Part shown: piece after piece, positions 30,435-33,162 of the stretch
How positions within the stretch are numbered: position 1 is the first letter of the stretch
Layout of the letters: each line of letters begins with the position of its first letter
From: Mycolicibacterium vinylchloridicum
Lineage (GTDB): Bacteria > Actinomycetota > Actinomycetes > Mycobacteriales > Mycobacteriaceae
Direction of reading: 5' to 3'
NCBI RefSeq assembly: GCF_013404075.1
Contig: NZ_JACBJQ010000053.1
Location: forward strand, 1 to 33,162
Length of the DNA: 33,162 nucleotides
The notes under the pieces: generated by a model
The model's input: only the letters and a program-made list of their open reading frames with translations
The model's database searches: none
What the model was told of the DNA's origin: nothing
Made by a program: the position numbers and the translations under genes

Positions 30435-31585
30435 GAAGCCTTGGGGCTCGTCGGCTGGGCGAATTCGACTGAATAGCCGAGCAATTCGCTGCTCTCGTCC
30501 TTGACCGGACGGATCATGATGCGCGCCAGCGAGCCACCCGCAGTCGTCTCTTCGATGGGCGGGAACTGCTCGTTGAGAAGGTCCGTGGCCCGCAATTCGG
30601 CGAAGGTTTCCGGCGTGACTCCGATCAGATCCCAGATGTGCCGCCCGGCCGCTTCTCCCCTGTTGACGTCCATCGTCCGGTCAAAGGCCGTACTCGAGGC
30701 GACGACCGTGCCGGCCGGGTCCATGAACGCGATCGCGGCATCCGACTCGCACGTTTCGGAGCATTGGTGCGCCCGCAGTTCCAGGGACACCGGGACCGCC
30801 GATTCCGAGTTGCAGTCGGACACGACACGGGCGGACAGGATCCGGGGAACGTTGCTCGCCGGCGTCGGCCGACCGAACAGATAGCCCTGAGCCAGCTTGC
30901 ATCCCATGCCCCGGAGTAAGTCCGCCTGCTGAGTGGTCTCGACTCCTTCTGCCACGACGGCCAGCCCCAGGCTGTGGCCCAGCCCCACCACCGCGGCAAC
31001 GATCTTGCGACTCTGACGATGTTCGTGCATCGCCATGACGAAGCTGGCGTCGATCTTGAGCTTGGAGAACGGCATGGAGCTCAGCCACGTCAGGCTCGAG
31101 TAGCCGGTGCCGAAGTCGTCCATCGCGATCATGCAGCCGAGGTTGATCAGCCGGTCGAGCGTCCGCCGCGGCTGATTCAGATCTTCGATGAAACCCGACT
31201 CCGTGACCTCAATGTGCACGCGGCTCAAGGGAAATGACGAGTCGACTGCCGCCCTGGCGATCCGGGTCGCCAGCTCCGAGTTGCGCAACTGCGTGGGCGA
31301 GACGTTGAACCCGAGGAACAGGTGGTGCGGCCAATCCGCGGCGGCCTTGAACGACGTACGCATCAGTTGGTCGAGCAGCCGATCCAGCAGCCCGAAGCGA
31401 TCGGCAACGGGGATGAATCGGTCCGGGGCGATAGAGCCTTGCGCGGGATCGTTCCACCGGGCCAGCACTTCGAATCCGAGAATACGGCCGTCATCCAGCG
31501 ACACGATCGGCTGAAAGTACGGCTCGATCCCGCCACTGGCCAGCGCGGACAAGAGGTTGCGTGCGAGAAGCTGATCAGCGTTCAA
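30431..31585 (-). CDS. EAL-domain cyclic-di-GMP phosphodiesterase with C-terminal PAS-like domain
   Basis: A 384-residue protein starting at TTG 31585, which has an ideal ribosome site (AGAAGGAGG six bases upstream). The EAL domain spans about 15-250. The signature reads E39-V-L rather than EAL but keeps the glutamate; N94, E126, D156-D157, K177 and E213 are all present, so catalysis is expected. The last 125 residues look like a PAS-type sensor (AIAFMDPAGTVVASSTAFDR ... HIWDLIGV) and are preceded by three cysteines at 258, 275 and 279 (QCSETC). It has no TM segment. c-di-GMP hydrolysis is the prediction; the signal sensed is unknown. Confidence 0.88.
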   Translation of the reverse strand: MNADQLLARNLLSALASGGIEPYFQPIVSLDDGRILGFEVLARWNDPAQGSIAPDRFIPVADRFGLLDRLLDQLMRTSFKAAADWPHHLFLGFNVSPTQLRNSELATRIARAAVDSSFPLSRVHIEVTESGFIEDLNQPRRTLDRLINLGCMIAMDDFGTGYSSLTWLSSMPFSKLKIDASFVMAMHEHRQSRKIVAAVVGLGHSLGLAVVAEGVETTQQADLLRGMGCKLAQGYLFGRPTPASNVPRILSARVVSDCNSESAVPVSLELRAHQCSETCESDAAIAFMDPAGTVVASSTAFDRTMDVNRGEAAGRHIWDLIGVTPETFAELRATDLLNEQFPPIEETTAGGSLARIMIRPVKDESSELLGYSVEFAQPTSPKAS

Positions 31586-31744
31586 GCTGCGCCTCCTTCT
31601 CACCCGCCCAGGCGCCGTAACTCTTGTTAGGCAACGTACAGGCAAAGCCATTCTAGAACAGCCGAAAAGCCAAAACGTGGCGTACGCAGCCCCGTTATCA
31701 ACAGGCCGGAGTGCGTGGCGAATGCCTGACACGAGCCGCCCGCC

Positions 31745-31756
31745 TACGGTGACCGC
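31745..31756 (+). promoter_or_regulatory. leaderless -10 (TACGGT) of the SAF-domain gene
   Basis: TACGGT (31745-31750) lies six bases before ATG 31757, with no ribosome site between. The 171 bases between the EAL start and this gene hold nothing else I recognise. Confidence 0.4.
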
Positions 31757-32410
31757 ATGGGTGAGTCCCTCGGTCCGACGCTGACAACCCGAATTCGGCA
31801 GCTGGTGCGACCCGACTTCACCCGGACAGTGCTGGCGCGCCGTGTCGCGGCGGGCGGGCTGGTCATTCTCGCCGCTGTCGCCGCCTTGCGGCCGGACCCG
31901 GGCGACCGACTGATCGAGGTGGTGGTCGCGGCCCATGATCTCGGCCCCGGCGCGGCGTTGTCCGTCGATGACGTCAGAATGGAAAAGCGCTCTGCCACAA
32001 CGATTCCCGACGGCGCCCAGACCGTGCTCGACGCCGTCGTCGGCGCCACCCTGGCCGGCCCGGCCCGGCGGGGTGAGGTGCTCACCGACGCCCGGGTGCT
32101 CGGCTCGCGCCTGGCCGGTCTCAGCGCAGGGCCCGACGCACGGGTGGTGCCGCTTCATCTGGCCGACGCGGCGGTGCTCGACCTGATCCGGCCCGGTGAC
32201 GTGGTCGACGTCATGGGCGCAGCGGACGCGCACACCGACGCCCAGCCGACCCTGGTGGCCTCCGATGCCGTCGTCGTGCTGGTGTCACCGAAGCAGAAGG
32301 CAGCAGGCGCGGGCGATGACCGGGTCGTGCTGATCGCCCTACCGGCCACAGCCGCGCACTCCCTGGCGGCGGCCACTCTGGTACAGACCGTCACCTTGAC
32401 GATCCACTGA
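31757..32410 (+). CDS. SAF-domain (CpaB/RcpC-like) protein
   Basis: A 217-residue protein (Rv0990c type). After a basic start there is a single TM helix (about 26-44, VLARRVAAGGLVILAAVAAL). Then comes a SAF domain with EVVVAAHDLGPGAALSVDDV and GPARRGEVLTDARVLG, and a second domain of the CpaB kind with RVVPLHLADAAVLDLIRPGDVVDV. CpaB/RcpC proteins act in Flp pilus assembly, but no pilus genes are nearby, so the role here is unclear. The start fits a leaderless transcript. It lies 104 bases upstream of mscL. Confidence 0.82.
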   Translation: MGESLGPTLTTRIRQLVRPDFTRTVLARRVAAGGLVILAAVAALRPDPGDRLIEVVVAAHDLGPGAALSVDDVRMEKRSATTIPDGAQTVLDAVVGATLAGPARRGEVLTDARVLGSRLAGLSAGPDARVVPLHLADAAVLDLIRPGDVVDVMGAADAHTDAQPTLVASDAVVVLVSPKQKAAGAGDDRVVLIALPATAAHSLAAATLVQTVTLTIH

Positions 32411-32514
32411 GCCGGCCAGGAGGTCGGCGGCTGACCTGCTCGACCCGTACTACCCTTCGAATTCTCGGGGCCACGGTTTTTATCCCAAGAGGCCAAAGCG
32501 AAAGGGGCAATATC

Positions 32515-32970
32515 GTGTTGAAAGGGTTCAAGGAGTTTCTCTCCCGCGGCAACATCGTCGACCTGTCGGTCGCGGTGGTGATCGGTACCGCGTTCACCGC
32601 CTTGGTCACCAAGTTCACTGAAAGCATCATCCAGCCGCTGATCGAGCGCATCGGAGCGGGCAAGAACACCGAGTACGGCATTCTGCGGATCGGGATCGGC
32701 GGCGGGCAGGCCATCGACTTGAACATCCTGCTGTCGGCGGTGATCAACTTCGTTCTCGTGGCGGCCGTGGTGTATTTCTTCGTGGTCGTGCCCTACAACC
32801 GCCTTCGCAAGAAGGGCGAGGTCGAGCAGGCCGGCGACACCGAACTGAGCTTGCTCACCGAGATTCGCGATCTTCTGGCCGACGCCAGTGGAACGCCAAA
32901 GAAGGTCACTGGCCCGGGGACCGGCCCGAGCCCCGATACGGCCGCGACGACGAGCGCCGACCGAGACTGA
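32515..32970 (+). CDS. mscL: large-conductance mechanosensitive channel
   Basis: A 151-residue MscL. The N-terminal amphipathic GFKEFLSRGN precedes TM1 (about 15-40, VDLSVAVVIGTAFTALV); TM2 (about 70-90) has the INFVLVAAVVYFFVVVPYN pattern. The cytoplasmic helix LLTEIRDLLA follows and a disordered tail ends the protein. It opens under membrane tension to release solutes on osmotic downshock. GTG 32515 has AAAGGGG at the right distance; the protein begins LKGFKEF. It is followed by a strong terminator. Confidence 0.96.
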   Translation: MLKGFKEFLSRGNIVDLSVAVVIGTAFTALVTKFTESIIQPLIERIGAGKNTEYGILRIGIGGGQAIDLNILLSAVINFVLVAAVVYFFVVVPYNRLRKKGEVEQAGDTELSLLTEIRDLLADASGTPKKVTGPGTGPSPDTAATTSADRD

Positions 32971-32983
32971 GGACCGCACGACA

Positions 32984-33021
32984 ACAAAATGGCCCCCGGC
33001 TCGCGCCGGGGGCCATTTTGT
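32984..33021. terminator. bidirectional intrinsic terminator between mscL and the porin gene
   Basis: A perfect 17-bp stem (32984-33000 with 33005-33021) with loop TCGC. The stem has a GGCCCCCGGC core flanked by AAAA on the left and TTTT on the right, so it can end transcripts from both sides. One of the few mycobacterial terminators here with a U-tract. Confidence 0.93.
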
Positions 33022-33036
33022 CGACTTTTCAGGGAG

Positions 33037-33162
33037 TCAGTTCATGTTCCAGGGTTCGCCGTAGGTGGTGACGCTGTCACCGGCCTTGGAGATGAGCCGG
33101 GCGAAGGGGCGCAGGAGCACACCGCCGGCGGCACCGGTGACGGTGCCGTGGGCGTTGGCCAC
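33037..33162 (-). CDS. MspA-family outer-membrane porin, C-terminal fragment
   Basis: The last 41 residues of a protein whose gene runs off the window. The sequence NAHGTVTGAAGGVLLRPFAR and the C-terminus TYGEPWNMN are characteristic of the MspA porins of fast-growing mycobacteria, octameric channels that carry nutrients across the mycomembrane. MspA-type porins are absent from M. tuberculosis, so this supports a fast grower or environmental species. Which msp paralogue it is cannot be told. Confidence 0.93.
   Translation of the reverse strand: MANAHGTVTGAAGGVLLRPFARLISKAGDSVTTYGEPWNMN

Noticed and set aside
1..33162. CRISPR array
   Set aside because: No set of regularly spaced short repeats was found on reading the window.

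Overview
The window is high-GC actinobacterial DNA and almost certainly comes from a fast-growing Mycobacterium (Mycolicibacterium). Three things point there. The right end carries a gene set I recognise as the mycobacterial galU / glp (moeA1-like) / rimJ / glpR / ruc / SAF-domain / mscL block. A cAMP-gated protein acetyltransferase of the Mt-Pat type lies at the left end. The last 126 bases encode the C-terminus of an MspA-type outer-membrane porin. Many genes start with GTG or TTG, or have a TANNNT box 6-7 nt upstream of an ATG/GTG, the pattern of leaderless mycobacterial transcripts.

Left part (1-9.9 kb): the 3' end of a DUF222/HNH (13E12-type) gene meets a convergent pair, a shikimate-dehydrogenase-like gene and pat. 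Upstream of pat on the minus strand is a compact lipid operon: ICMT-like membrane methyltransferase, MMPL transporter, type III polyketide synthase, a second ICMT-type methyltransferase, FAD-dependent oxidoreductase and SDR. A catechol-O-methyltransferase-like gene is divergent from it. Several junctions overlap by 1-4 nt. The gene content suggests a methylated, oxidised polyketide lipid or quinone that is made and then exported.

Middle (9.9-17 kb): a secreted histidine phosphatase, a small secreted protein, a MarR regulator divergent from a DUF1398 gene across a perfect 16-bp palindrome, a cytochrome P450 divergent from a TetR gene across another palindrome, a DUF4239 membrane protein, and a small two-gene unit (43-residue peptide plus a glycine-rich-domain-like protein).

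17-22 kb holds the most unusual unit. One minus-strand operon encodes a NorQ/CbbQ-type AAA+ ATPase and a NorD/CbbO-type VWA protein. Around them are two paralogous polytopic membrane proteins, two tiny membrane peptides (34 and 43 residues) and a 134-residue single-pass protein. A TetR gene precedes the operon; matching operator-like palindromes lie at the operon promoter and upstream of the TetR gene. The paralogues share a 241-bp identical DNA tract. No recognised client enzyme such as NorB, CoxL or Rubisco is nearby, so the membrane proteins may themselves be what the ATPase pair works on.

22-25 kb: a DUF5313 gene, an F420/PPOX-type oxidoreductase, a small RNA locus resembling the actinobacterial 6C RNA (two hairpins with C-rich loops), a 61-residue orphan protein and a DUF1214 protein. 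25-33 kb: tRNA-Ala(CGC), then the conserved glpR-rimJ-glp-galU block (minus strand), 5-formyl-THF cyclo-ligase, the redox chaperone gene ruc behind a CIRCE element, an EAL-domain phosphodiesterase, a SAF-domain protein and mscL, ending at a strong terminator before the porin gene.
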